Shown here one piece after another: positions 1 through 8,600 of a DNA stretch of 40,596 nt (within the stretch, counting starts at the first letter, position 1; each line of letters begins with the position of its first letter). This stretch comes from Candidatus Gastranaerophilales bacterium (GTDB taxonomy: Bacteria > Cyanobacteriota > Vampirovibrionia > Gastranaerophilales > Gastranaerophilaceae). The notes under the pieces were generated by a model. The model saw nothing but the letters and a program-made list of their open reading frames with translations, was not told the origin of the DNA and did not search any database. The DNA is taken from contig CANQMP010000015.1 of NCBI GenBank assembly GCA_947624975.1, positions 1 through 40,596 on the forward strand, given 5' to 3'. Made by a program: the position numbers and the translations under genes.

Positions 1-1
1 T

Positions 2-73
2 GTTCTTTCAAAAAATGTCGTACTCTACGGTGGAGTTGACCTTACGGGCGATGTTGCCAAAAAAGTTAAATAA
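2..73 (+). CDS. C-terminal end of an OmpH/Skp-like periplasmic protein (partial)
   Basis: The window opens inside a gene. Frame 2 gives 23 codons ending in TAA, with the tail VVLYGGVDLTGDVAKKVK. The pattern V-x-Y-G-G-x-D-(L/I)-T near the C-terminus is typical of OmpH/Skp-family periplasmic chaperones, which hold outer-membrane proteins during transit. A strong terminator follows within 40 bases, as expected for a real gene end. Only the tail is visible, so the family call rests on this short motif. Confidence 0.5.
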   Translation, partial: VLSKNVVLYGGVDLTGDVAKKVK

Positions 74-108
74 TTCCTTGAAATAAATAATAAAAAACAA
101 GAAATCAC

Positions 109-138
109 AAAAAAGCAACCCGAAACGGTTGCTTTTTT
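109..138 (+). terminator. Rho-independent terminator after the OmpH-like gene
   Basis: A six-base stem GCAACC/GGTTGC with a CGAAAC loop is flanked by an A run on the left and a T run on the right. The A/T flanks extend the stem. It sits 35 bases after the upstream stop codon. Confidence 0.85.
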
Positions 139-192
139 GTATTTTTCAAATCTTCATTTTGTAATTTTTAATTTAATTAAAAAGGAGAAAGT

Positions 193-240
193 ATGATGGG
201 TGAAACAATTTTCATTTCACACATCAACCATCTGATATAA
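193..240 (+). other. 15-codon ORF with a strong ribosome binding site, possibly a truncated gene
   Basis: AAAGGAG at 181-187 lies six bases upstream of an ATG-ATG start. The reading frame MMGETIFISHINHLI ends at TAA, six bases before a GC-rich palindromic repeat begins. A good ribosome binding site in front of so short a frame suggests either a very small peptide or the 5' stub of a gene cut off by the repeat. No family can be assigned. Confidence 0.25.
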
Positions 241-245
241 TATAA

Positions 246-321
246 CCCCTCACCCTAGCCCTCTCCTGCAGGGGGGGAGGGAACTAACCCACCCCTATCC
301 CCTCCCTTGGAAAGGGAGAGG
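246..321. repeat. GC-rich palindromic repeat (copy A)
   Basis: Two adjacent GC-rich dyads occur in an otherwise AT-rich sequence. The first begins CCCCTCACCCTAGCCCTCTC and folds on GGGGGGGAGGG around TGCA. The second has CCCCTCCC facing AGGGAGAGG around TTGGAA. The same blocks recur at 40161-40381, the second one inverted. The short palindrome CACTTCGTG follows at 334-342 and also has a relative in the other copy (40285-40295). Together with the short ORF at 193, this accounts for the 308-base stretch between the first terminator and the end of the Nif3 gene. Confidence 0.7.
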
Positions 322-381
322 AAAATATTTCGACACTTCGTGCGAATTGGTCGGATTTCTTTGCTTTCGCTCAATATGATA

Positions 382-1056
382 TCAAATTCTGAACGGGCTG
401 ATTTCCCTTGCGTAAACTACTTCGCAATCCTTGTTTATAAGTTTTTCAAATACCTGCAAAACTCCGATTTCACTTTCAAAATGCCCGATATCAAACAAAA
501 GAATTTCACTTTCAACCGCTGTGTGAAATTTTAAATCGCCCGTGACTAAAGCGTCAGCCCCGTTTTCCCGTGCCTCATTGATAAATTCCGAGCCTGAACC
601 CGAGCAGAATGCTATTTTTTTCAGAATTTTTTTGTCCGAATTATTCACATAACGTAAATTCGGCGAAATTCCTTTCAGTTTAAGCAAAAAGTCAGGAAGG
701 GAAATTTCAATATCCGTATACCTTAAAAAATCTGTGCCATAACCTTTTAGTCCTAATCGGTCAAGCAAAACATCGGTTGTACCGCCTTTTGTACGGTCTA
801 AATTCGTATGAGCAGAGTAAATATCAATGTTTTTGTATTTCAAGGGTACAAAAAACAACGGATGGTGTGAAATTATCATCTCGCATTGCTGCTTTTCCGC
901 CTGTCTGACAACGTTATCGGTTACTGTTAAACAAAGCATTACTTTTGAAACCTTTGATTTATCGGTTTGAACAAGATATCCCGAATAGTCCCAATTTCCA
1001 GCTAATTCAGGCGGCGCAAACCGCTCAATACGCCTGATAATCTCATTTTTGTCCAT
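382..1056 (-). CDS. nif3: Nif3-like dinuclear metal-centre protein
   Basis: This 224-residue protein belongs to the Nif3/YbgI/YqfO family, hexameric toroidal proteins with a two-metal site. Their biochemical role is unsettled, and some are labelled GTP cyclohydrolase I type 2. The metal-binding motifs are visible: ISHHPLFF near residues 62-69, SAHTNLD at 81-87, and DIGHFESE near the C-terminus. The usual N-W-D-N-x-G segment reads NWDYSGYLV here. The ATG at 1056 is chosen because GAGG lies just upstream; a longer frame to 1083 lacks such a site. It is the last gene of the minus-strand operon and overlaps the end of coaBC by 14 bases, so it is probably translationally coupled. Confidence 0.88.
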   Translation of the reverse strand: MDKNEIIRRIERFAPPELAGNWDYSGYLVQTDKSKVSKVMLCLTVTDNVVRQAEKQQCEMIISHHPLFFVPLKYKNIDIYSAHTNLDRTKGGTTDVLLDRLGLKGYGTDFLRYTDIEISLPDFLLKLKGISPNLRYVNNSDKKILKKIAFCSGSGSEFINEARENGADALVTGDLKFHTAVESEILLFDIGHFESEIGVLQVFEKLINKDCEVVYAREISPFRI

Positions 1057-2212
1057 AAATTTCCTCGAAAATCCTGTAAGCAATAGTCAATTTATCACTG
1101 CGTTCAAGTTTTTTCGTCCCGCCGTTTTTGTCCAGAATTGTTATTTCATTGTAATCGCTTGAAAATCCGATGTCTTTACGGGAAATATCGTTTGCTATCA
1201 AGTAATCACAACCTTTTTTGGCAATTTTTTCTTTTGCGTTTGCAAGTAAATTTTCGCTTTCGGCACAAAATCCGACAACGCAGGCGGGGCGATTTTTTGA
1301 GCTGCAAATTTCTTTTAAAATATCGGGATTTTTTGTCAATGTAAGCGTGATTTCATCATCGTTTTTTTTAATTTTTTGTTCGGAGTAGTTTTTTACCCTG
1401 TAATCCGCGACTGCTGCCGCCATAATTATGCAGTCTGTGTCGGGTAAATTATTTTCGACTGCGGATTTCATTTCTGATGCTGTATTTACATTTATCAGCC
1501 TGTAATCTCTTTGAATGTTGCAGGTTGTGATTAAGGTTACGTCAGCACCGAGCGATTTTGCGGTGTCAGCCAGTGCTAGTCCCATTTTGCCCGACGAACG
1601 ATTTGTAATATATCTTACGGGGTCAATGTTTTCAACCGTTCCGCCCGAAGTTATAAGGATTTTTTTGCCGTTAAGCGGTTTGTAATTGAGTAATTCCACG
1701 GTTTTTTCAAAAATTTTGTCTAAAGAACATAATCTTCCTTTGCCCTCGTAACCGCAGGCGAGATAACCTTCTTCGGGTTGTAATACGGTGTAGTGAAGTT
1801 TGTTCAAATTCTCTTGTATAATCGGGTTTTCCCACATGTTGCAATTCATTGCAGGGGCTAGGATTACGGGCTTTTTAAAGGCACAAACAACCGATGTGAG
1901 AAGGTTGTCGCAAATCCCTCGAGCGATTTTTGAGATAGTGTTTGCCGTTGCGGGTGCGATAACCATAATATCCGCTTCATCTGCAAGCGAAATATGTTCG
2001 GGGTTATAATCTTTTATGTCAAATTCTTTAACGGCAACGGGGTTTTTGCTCAAATTTTGCAGGGTTAAACGTGTGACAAAATTCAGTGCGTTAGGTGTGC
2101 AAACGACTTTGACATCGGCGTTTGCACGTTTGTACATTCTGATAAGTTCGCAAATTTTGTAAGCTGCAATTCCGCCTGATATGCCGACCAGTACTGTCTT
2201 TCCGCTTAACAT
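1043..2212 (-). CDS. coaBC: CoaBC: phosphopantothenoylcysteine decarboxylase / phosphopantothenate-cysteine ligase
   Basis: This bifunctional 389-residue enzyme carries out two consecutive steps of coenzyme A synthesis: ligation of cysteine to 4'-phosphopantothenate, then FMN-dependent decarboxylation. The N-terminal CoaC half shows GISGGIAAYK (10-19), the catalytic His in NPEHISLADEAD (His73), PAMNCNM (120-126) and LACGYEGKGR with Cys153. The CoaB half starts near residue 180 with ITSGGTVENIDPVRYITN, followed by SSGKMG and later AAAVADY. The length is normal for the fused protein. GGAG precedes the ATG, and the start overlaps the gmk stop by seven bases. Confidence 0.95.
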   Translation of the reverse strand: MLSGKTVLVGISGGIAAYKICELIRMYKRANADVKVVCTPNALNFVTRLTLQNLSKNPVAVKEFDIKDYNPEHISLADEADIMVIAPATANTISKIARGICDNLLTSVVCAFKKPVILAPAMNCNMWENPIIQENLNKLHYTVLQPEEGYLACGYEGKGRLCSLDKIFEKTVELLNYKPLNGKKILITSGGTVENIDPVRYITNRSSGKMGLALADTAKSLGADVTLITTCNIQRDYRLINVNTASEMKSAVENNLPDTDCIIMAAAVADYRVKNYSEQKIKKNDDEITLTLTKNPDILKEICSSKNRPACVVGFCAESENLLANAKEKIAKKGCDYLIANDISRKDIGFSSDYNEITILDKNGGTKKLERSDKLTIAYRIFEEIYGQK

Positions 2213-2766
2213 TGTGTTTCTCCGTTGATAATTTTTTCTAACTCATTTACGGCATTTTCCAAATTATCATTAATTACTTTATAATCGAAATTTTCCGCCC
2301 GTTCAAGTTCTTTTTTAACTTCGTTAAGTCGTTTTTGAATAGCGGTTTCATCTTCGGTGTGACGTCCTCTCAGTCTGTTTTCAAGTGCTTCAAAGGAGGG
2401 CGGAGCTATAAAAATCAAAACGGCTTCTTTCATTTGGTTTTTTACCTGCAAAGCACCTTTGGTGTCGATTTCGAGGATAATATTTTTCCCTTCATCAAGG
2501 CATTGATTAATATATTTTCGTTTTGTTCCGTAAAAATTCCCCGCAAACTCAGCCCATTCAAGAAATTTCCCTTCATCAATGCAGTTTTTAAAATCTTCTT
2601 TGGTGAGGAAAAAATAATTCACGCCGTTGATTTCGCCATCTCTTGGCAGTCTTGTCGTACAGGAAATCGACAGCATAAATTCGGGATTTCTTTCAAGAAA
2701 TTTTTTTATAACCGTGCCTTTTCCGACACCTGATGAACCCGATATTACGAATAATTTTTTACTCAT
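2206..2766 (-). CDS. gmk: Guanylate kinase
   Basis: Converts GMP to GDP with ATP. The 186-residue protein has the P-loop SGSSGVGKGT at residues 9-18, then SCTTRLPRDGEINGVNYFF (GMP-binding region) and LEIDTKGALQVK (Walker B region). Length and motif order match ordinary bacterial Gmk. The start overlaps the stop of the upstream transporter gene by four bases (ATGA), and no clear Shine-Dalgarno is present, so expression probably relies on coupling. gmk beside coaBC is a common arrangement; many genomes have rpoZ between them, but here there is no omega-subunit gene. Confidence 0.95.
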   Translation of the reverse strand: MSKKLFVISGSSGVGKGTVIKKFLERNPEFMLSISCTTRLPRDGEINGVNYFFLTKEDFKNCIDEGKFLEWAEFAGNFYGTKRKYINQCLDEGKNIILEIDTKGALQVKNQMKEAVLIFIAPPSFEALENRLRGRHTEDETAIQKRLNEVKKELERAENFDYKVINDNLENAVNELEKIINGETQC

Positions 2767-4166
2767 GCTTTTTTTCTCGTTTTCTCATAAATAAGCAGTA
2801 AGAAACAAATAACGACGCAAATCATTGTGGAAATCATCCAAAATCCTATTGCACCGTTCCATCCGAATTTATCTACCACAACACCTGTACCGCCCGATGA
2901 AAGTGCCGCTCCGATGTAACCGAAAATTCCCGTAAATCCGATAGATGCAGATGCAACTTTTTTTGAACTGCTTTCTACCGCACAGAGTCCGCCGATTAAC
3001 ATTTGCGGTCCTGCCGTGAATACACCTATCATTGCGGCGTAAACAAAGTCCATAAAGTTATTGTTTGCGGGGTTTGCGGCAAACGCCAAAAGACTCAGGA
3101 TTAAACATATCAAAAAGATTATGTTAATAGGTGTTCTGTTGCCTTTGTAAATTTTATCGGAAATCACACCCGCAAGGATAGCACCGCCTGCACCGACAAG
3201 TGCCAGAGAGCTTAATTTTGAACTTGCTAGCGTCAAAGAGTTTCCTTTAACTTCAACAAGATATTTGACAAGCCAATCTTCCGTTCCGAAACGAATTATA
3301 TATACAAAAATGTAAGCTATGGCAAGCATCCAGATAACGGGATTACAGATGATGTGTTTTTTAAATATTTCAAAATAAGAACTGTTTTCTTCATCATCTT
3401 GTTTTTGTTCATTATTTTCGCATTTAACGGGTTCTTCACGGAATGTTTCGACTTCTGGAAGTCCTAAAGTTTGCGGTTTATCTCTTAATCTGTCGTACAG
3501 CCACAAGCCGACAAGAATACAGATAATTGCGGGGATGAAAAATGCTGCCATCCAGCCGAATTTATCTATAACAAATCCCGAAATCATAACGGCGGAGAAT
3601 ACTCCTATTTGGTGAGAAGTTGACCATAACGACCATTTAGTACCTCTTTCGGAGTTTGAAAACCAGTAAGACAAGCTTTTTGCAACCGGAGGAAATCCGC
3701 ATGACTGAAACCAACCGTTAGCTCCCCAGAAAAACGCCATTATCCAAAGCAGAACGGATGCCGACGGAAGTCCGAAAAATGTTGCATGCCCGGGTGTTAT
3801 AAAAACCGCACTGAGAGCGAAAAATATGTTACATATTGCAGATAAAATCAACGCTGTAGGCAAAAATGTTCTTACGTTAGCTTTGTCTGCGATAACTCCG
3901 TTAACAAATTTTCCGATACCGTAAGTTATGTAAAGCGTTGAGCCTAAAATTCCGAGTTCGGTGTTTGAAAGGTGTAACGCTTCACCCATGGCGGGAAGTG
4001 CAACCGCAATATTTTTTCTGCAAATATGAAAAACAACATAAGCGATAAAACTTGAATAAAAAATTCTTAATCTGAAATGTGCATAAGTTTTTTTAACTTC
4101 ATCTTCGCTCATTGTAACCGGTTTTGCCGGAGGTTCTTTGAAAAACTCCAAAAATTTGTTAGTCAT
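2763..4166 (-). CDS. Organophosphate:phosphate antiporter-family MFS transporter (GlpT/UhpC-like)
   Basis: This 467-residue membrane protein has about twelve hydrophobic segments. Family hallmarks are HICRKNIAVALPAM in the first helix region, WGANGWFQSCGFPPVAKSL, and RDKPQTLGLPEVE in the central loop, which closely resembles the RDTPQSLGLP motif of GlpT/UhpT/UhpC. These proteins exchange inorganic phosphate for glycerol-3-phosphate or sugar phosphates; some, such as UhpC, act as sensors. The substrate cannot be read from the sequence. The ATG abuts the TAA of the exonuclease gene with no gap. AGGAAAATAA ahead of it, inside the exonuclease gene, is a plausible ribosome binding site. Confidence 0.88.
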   Translation of the reverse strand: MTNKFLEFFKEPPAKPVTMSEDEVKKTYAHFRLRIFYSSFIAYVVFHICRKNIAVALPAMGEALHLSNTELGILGSTLYITYGIGKFVNGVIADKANVRTFLPTALILSAICNIFFALSAVFITPGHATFFGLPSASVLLWIMAFFWGANGWFQSCGFPPVAKSLSYWFSNSERGTKWSLWSTSHQIGVFSAVMISGFVIDKFGWMAAFFIPAIICILVGLWLYDRLRDKPQTLGLPEVETFREEPVKCENNEQKQDDEENSSYFEIFKKHIICNPVIWMLAIAYIFVYIIRFGTEDWLVKYLVEVKGNSLTLASSKLSSLALVGAGGAILAGVISDKIYKGNRTPINIIFLICLILSLLAFAANPANNNFMDFVYAAMIGVFTAGPQMLIGGLCAVESSSKKVASASIGFTGIFGYIGAALSSGGTGVVVDKFGWNGAIGFWMISTMICVVICFLLLIYEKTRKKA

Positions 4167-5084
4167 TTATTTTCCTGCCTTTATAATCTGAATATTTCTG
4201 GTTTCGGTAATTTCCTGACGGGCATCTTTGATGATTTCTCTTTTTTCATCATCGAGTTTACAGCCGCAAACCAACCTGTCAATAAAGCCCGTATTCACTT
4301 TCACGGCTTTATCAAGAGCTCCGACTTCCTCCAAAACATCTTTAATCTGATGTAAATCGTAGCCGAAAGACTGTTTTGAATTATAAACAAGAGTTTCGCC
4401 CGATTGTGAAATTATCGGTTTTCCGCCCTGTTCAAAATACAGTTTAAAAACGGATTTTAAATCCTGCAATTCCGACTGCAAAGTCGCAACGGTCTGCTGA
4501 ATTCTCAAAAATCTTTCAAATAAATATTCTACATTATCAAGCTGTTTAAGTTCCCAATCGTATTTTTGCAGATAGAGTTTTTTTAATTTCGGATAAGCCA
4601 AAGCCAGTCCCATAGTGTCAGCCATGGCTCTGTGGTGATTATTAAGTTTAATGTTAAATTTTTCGGTTAAAGCTTCAAGTCCGTGTGAAAAAAGTTCGGG
4701 ATAAATTTCTTTAAACATTTGTTGTGAATCAATTCTTGGGTTGTTAATTTCCTGTCCCGTCGTTCTGAGGCTCGCCTCGTTTAAAAACGAATAATCAAAA
4801 ATACAATTATGAGCAACAATCGGGTAATCACCGATGAATTCAAGTATTTTCGGCATTATTTCAGCTTCTGTCGGTGCATCTTCGACCATTTCCTGTGTAA
4901 TTCCGTGTATAGCAATACTTGATTTTCTGATATGCTGCTGTGGGTTAATCAGTGTTTGAAATTCATCTTTAATTTTGCCGTTTTCAAGTCTTACTGCGGC
5001 GAATTCAACCAGTTTTTCCTTTGTATAATCCAGTCCCGTTGTCTCCGTATCGAGAACGATTTCAATTATCTTTTTCCTTGCCAT
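4167..5084 (-). CDS. DEDDh 3'-5' exonuclease (DnaQ-like) with unknown C-terminal domain
   Basis: The first 160 residues form a DnaQ/PolC-type exonuclease: Exo I LDTETTGLD (Asp12, Glu14), Exo II HNCIFDYSF (Asp97), and Exo III HHRAMADT (His151, Asp156). All catalytic residues of the DEDDh class are present, so it should remove nucleotides from DNA or RNA 3' ends. Residues from about 170 to 305 contain a predicted coiled coil near residues 195-225 and no domain I recognise. It could be a proofreading subunit or a stand-alone exonuclease. The ATG at 5084 is chosen because AGGAT precedes it; the frame reaching 5339 would overlap trxA. First gene of the operon. Confidence 0.85.
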   Translation of the reverse strand: MARKKIIEIVLDTETTGLDYTKEKLVEFAAVRLENGKIKDEFQTLINPQQHIRKSSIAIHGITQEMVEDAPTEAEIMPKILEFIGDYPIVAHNCIFDYSFLNEASLRTTGQEINNPRIDSQQMFKEIYPELFSHGLEALTEKFNIKLNNHHRAMADTMGLALAYPKLKKLYLQKYDWELKQLDNVEYLFERFLRIQQTVATLQSELQDLKSVFKLYFEQGGKPIISQSGETLVYNSKQSFGYDLHQIKDVLEEVGALDKAVKVNTGFIDRLVCGCKLDDEKREIIKDARQEITETRNIQIIKAGK

Positions 5085-5111
5085 TTTTTTATCCTGTAGA
5101 GTTCTGTTAAG

Positions 5112-5141
5112 ATAATAGCACAAAAAAAAAATCTGTGGTAA
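5112..5141 (-). promoter_or_regulatory. Candidate sigma-70 promoter for the exonuclease operon
   Basis: On the minus strand TTACCA (5136-5141) and TATTAT (5112-5117) are separated by 18 bases. The start site would fall about 20 bases before the exonuclease ATG. The -35 box matches the consensus at four of six positions, so the call is tentative. Confidence 0.4.
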
Positions 5142-5144
5142 GAT
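5136..5144 (+). promoter_or_regulatory. Candidate extended -10 promoter for trxA
   Basis: TGG-TAAGAT is an extended -10 element about 22 bases before the trxA ATG. No good -35 box is visible. The context ATCTGTGGTA recurs just ahead of ksgA (34667-34676), which weakly supports a promoter role. Confidence 0.35.
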
Positions 5145-5166
5145 AAGCAAAAAGGAGAAAATAAAA

Positions 5167-5484
5167 ATGGCTATTGATATTAATGATACTAATTTTGAAC
5201 AAGAAGTTTTGAATTGTGAACAGCCTGTTGTTGTAGACTTTTGGGCACCCTGGTGCGGGCCTTGCAGAAAACTCGGCCCTGTTCTCGATGAAATCGCAAC
5301 AGAATTTGAAAACAAAGTTAAATTTGTAAAAGTTAACACGGATGAAAACTTGAAAACCGCTCAAGATTACTCAATAAGCGGATTACCTAGCTTACTGGTA
5401 TTCAAAAACGGCAAGGCATTGGAAAGATTAGTCGGTTTGATGCCTAAATCAACCATTATTTCCAATATTGAAAAACATTTATAA
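5167..5484 (+). CDS. trxA: Thioredoxin
   Basis: A standard 105-residue thioredoxin that reduces protein disulfides in the cytoplasm. The active site WAPWCGPCRK holds the WCGPC motif, followed by the conserved KVNTDEN and the cis-proline segment SGLPSLLVFKNG. No signal peptide is present. AAAGGAGAAAATAAAA ahead of the ATG is a strong ribosome binding site. It is transcribed divergently from the exonuclease operon across an 82-base gap and ends at its own terminator, so it is monocistronic. Confidence 0.96.
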   Translation: MAIDINDTNFEQEVLNCEQPVVVDFWAPWCGPCRKLGPVLDEIATEFENKVKFVKVNTDENLKTAQDYSISGLPSLLVFKNGKALERLVGLMPKSTIISNIEKHL

Positions 5485-5503
5485 TTTTTAACAAAAATTT
5501 ACT

Positions 5504-5534
5504 AAAAAAACGGCAGTGAAACTGTCGTTTTTTT
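5504..5534 (+). terminator. Rho-independent terminator of trxA
   Basis: CGGCAG pairs with CTGTCG (one G-T pair) around a TGAAA loop. It is flanked by seven A and about eight T residues, 20 bases past the trxA stop. Confidence 0.88.
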
Positions 5535-5578
5535 ATGTTACGGAATGTAAATTTTATTTAAAATCTGCCCGAAATTAT

Positions 5579-5606
5579 TAAAGTTTCCCTTAAATAAAGC
5601 CGATAA
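5579..5606 (+). promoter_or_regulatory. Sigma-28 (FliA/SigD)-type promoter before the giant protein gene
   Basis: TAAAGTTT (5579-5586) and GCCGATAA (5599-5606) both match the enterobacterial sigma-28 consensus at all eight positions. The distance from TAAA to GCCGATAA is 16 bases, one more than the E. coli optimum and within the range described for sigma-28/SigD promoters. Transcription would begin near 5613, about 14 bases before the ATG, leaving AAAGGA in the leader. A second site with the same spacing is at 22565. Confidence 0.75.
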
Positions 5607-5626
5607 ATCAATTAAAGGAAACAATT

Positions 5627-8600
5627 ATGAGAATAAACGGATTACCAAATAAATTCGAAATATTCCAAGATTTCTACTATGAAATGAATGGAGAGCGTAT
5701 CTCCTATAATGAAGCTTTGACTTTATATTCAGAAATGGATGAGGAGGTAAAGGCTGAATTTGAAAAATATTATAAAGATGAAACAGGTTATGATGTATTA
5801 AATTATTCGGGTTATAATCTTGATATTACAGACTGTTTCAATGCCGACGGCACTGTTAAAGATGCTTATATTAACATAATCAGCCGTTACGACAGTATAA
5901 GAGCTGCACTGGACGCTTATGCAAAGAAAAATGATTTGATTATTGACCCTCAATGGGCGGGTTATTCTGCAGAAGAAATTATTCAGATGGAAAATGACGG
6001 AGTTTATATTCCTAAAGAAGTTTTAGACATTGCACACACAATATATGAAACAAGCGGAGCAAACATTGAAGATTCCGATGAAAGTGCGGACGATGAAAGT
6101 GAAACTACGACCGAAAAAGAGCCGTTTTTGGACTTAATTCCTAAGGCAAAAAAATATATCGAAAAATGTAACAATAAAAATGAAGAAGTAAGCGACAAAA
6201 TACAAGAACTCCTTCCCGAACAGGCAAAAGCGAAAAAAGCCTTTATTCAGCAGATACAAGACCAAAAGGCTCAATTAAAAGAATATGAAGAAATCATCAG
6301 AGAATGGAGAAGTTTACAGAACAAAATTAATAACGGCGAACCTTTGTCTTCATCCGAAGCAAAACGTTATGCCCAAATTACAGGCATGCTTGAAGATAAA
6401 AACACCAAAGAAGGCGTAGCCGAAACATTTGATAAATTTAAAATGGCGATGACTTTAAACGAAATCAACGTCATGGCAGTTTTGGGCGAAAAGCTTGCAA
6501 ATGATACCATTGAAATCGGTGATACGCTTGCAGATTACACTTCAAAGAAAAATTATAAAAACACCCGTTCTCAGGCAAGTTCAAGTATCGGTTTCTGGGG
6601 AGCTATACTTGCAATGATAAAAGGTAAAGCACTTGCAAAAGATGCGTCATTAACGGGTAATGATACTAAAGAATACATGGATGAAAGCCACGGTTCGGCA
6701 ATGAATATCGCAAGTATGATGGGTGTTCAAGGCTTTATGTCTGATGTAAGTGTTCCGCAGGAAGTAGAAGAACCTTCAGTTGATGAGCAGGCACAAATTC
6801 AGGAAAGCCAAACCGAAGGTCAACCCGAAGAAGTTCAGTCGGCAGAAGAAACATCGGATGCAGAAAATGTTGATGATACTCAGGCTAAAGAAGAAATCGA
6901 CAACCCCGAAGTTACCCCCGAAGAAGATTTTATTGTTAATGACGATTCCGTAAAAGATTTGAGCGGTGACGCTGATGACATTTTAGGAGATTTTATAAAA
7001 CAAATTGCAACGGCTTCCAAAAATAACAGCGCAGCTAAAAAAGACAGCACGTATGCAAAATTTGTTGATAAAAAACTTGCAAGATACATCAAAGAATACC
7101 AGTCTTGGGAAGAAGAACGCAAAAAAGAAATTGAAGAACTTGAAGAAGAAAATAAAAAATTAAAAGAAGAAATTGAAGAATTAACAGGTGAAACGGAAGA
7201 AGAAATTGATGAAGAACTCAATTCCGAAAAATCGAATGAGCAGGATGACGATGACAACAAAACGAAAGGTAATTTTATTGAGCGTTCACAAGCTAAAATG
7301 AAAAAAGCAAAAATAAAAGATAACAATAACAAAATTGAAAGCATACAAAACGAAGAAGATGATTCGCTTGAAACTTTCAAATCCAAAACGGACGGTATTA
7401 AATCACAACTTAACCAAAGAATCCCGAAAGAATCACAAGCTTACGGGGGCGATTTGGAATACGCCGAAAAGATTATTCCCGAAGGAATTGAGAAACTGAA
7501 TTTTACGGGCGCATCAGGTAAAACGCTCAAAAGAATGGGCAAATACAGAATTACTGTTGGTCTTGAACAAATAGCTTCATTACAGTTCAGAAAAGGTATG
7601 AAAAATGTTGCTAAAGGTACAATCAGTTCATTAATCGGTATGGAAGCGGCAATAAAAGGAAAATCACATGTTCCAAAACTCACTAAAAAAGTAACCGAAT
7701 CTGCGGTTAGCAACGAAGAAAAAGCTTTAAACAGTTTAACATCAATGGATTCTTCCATTGTTGAAATTACGGGAGATGACGCGGCATCACAACCTCATCT
7801 TGAAAATGCTCAGGAAAATTCGCAAGAAGGTGAAGGTGCAAACGGTGAAGAAAATTCTCAAGGCGTCGAAACCCCAGAAGGCACTGAACAAACAGCCGAA
7901 ACTCCCGTCGGAGCTGAGGAAAATGCAGTTTCGGAAGAACCGATAGTTCCTGAAGAAAACGCAGCGACACAAACTAATCAAACAGAAAATCCAACTACAT
8001 CCGATAATACTCAAGAAGAAGTCAATGTAATTGCTCAAGCAGCTCCCGAATCAGTCAAGGTTGAGCCCACGGGAACAACGGATTCAAATGATATCGAAAA
8101 TGCCGCTGATAAGGTTACCGAAAATACGTCAACAAACATTCAAAGTGCTCAAAGCAACCCTGAGGATGCTGTTAATGAAGCACAAGATGCGGGTGAAAAA
8201 GTAGGAGATGTTACAGGCGGCAAAGAAAAATCCGTAAGCAGTAAAGATGATAAAGAAGATATGGATACGGATAAAGCTGAAGAAGTCGTTGATGATGCTG
8301 CCGATGAAGGTCAGGATTCAAGTGATGATTCCGAAAAAGTTTTAAAAGATACGGAAAAAGACGAAAAACAACTTAAAAAAGAAACTCAAAAACTTGAAAA
8401 AGAAATGAAACGTGACCAGAAAGAAATTGAAAAATTAGCCGAAAGAAATCAGGAAGAGGTTCAAAAACAAACTGAGTTATTGGCACGTTACGAACAGATA
8501 TCCACAGAAAGCGAAAAGTTAGCAGAAGAAGATGAAGCTGCTGCTGCAAGCAGCGGAGATGAAACGCAAGGTACTACTACGGGATTCGCCGTAAGCAGTG

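Noticed and set aside
2335-2733. 132-codon plus-strand frame over gmk
   Set aside because: Antisense to an unambiguous guanylate kinase.
5085-5339. N-terminal extension of the exonuclease toward 5339
   Set aside because: It would run antisense through trxA; the ATG at 5084 has its own ribosome binding site and gives a normal DnaQ-like start.
6880-7386. 168-codon minus-strand Ser/Leu-rich frame
   Set aside because: Antisense to Glu/Lys-rich coiled coil; such frames are open by composition, with no start signals.
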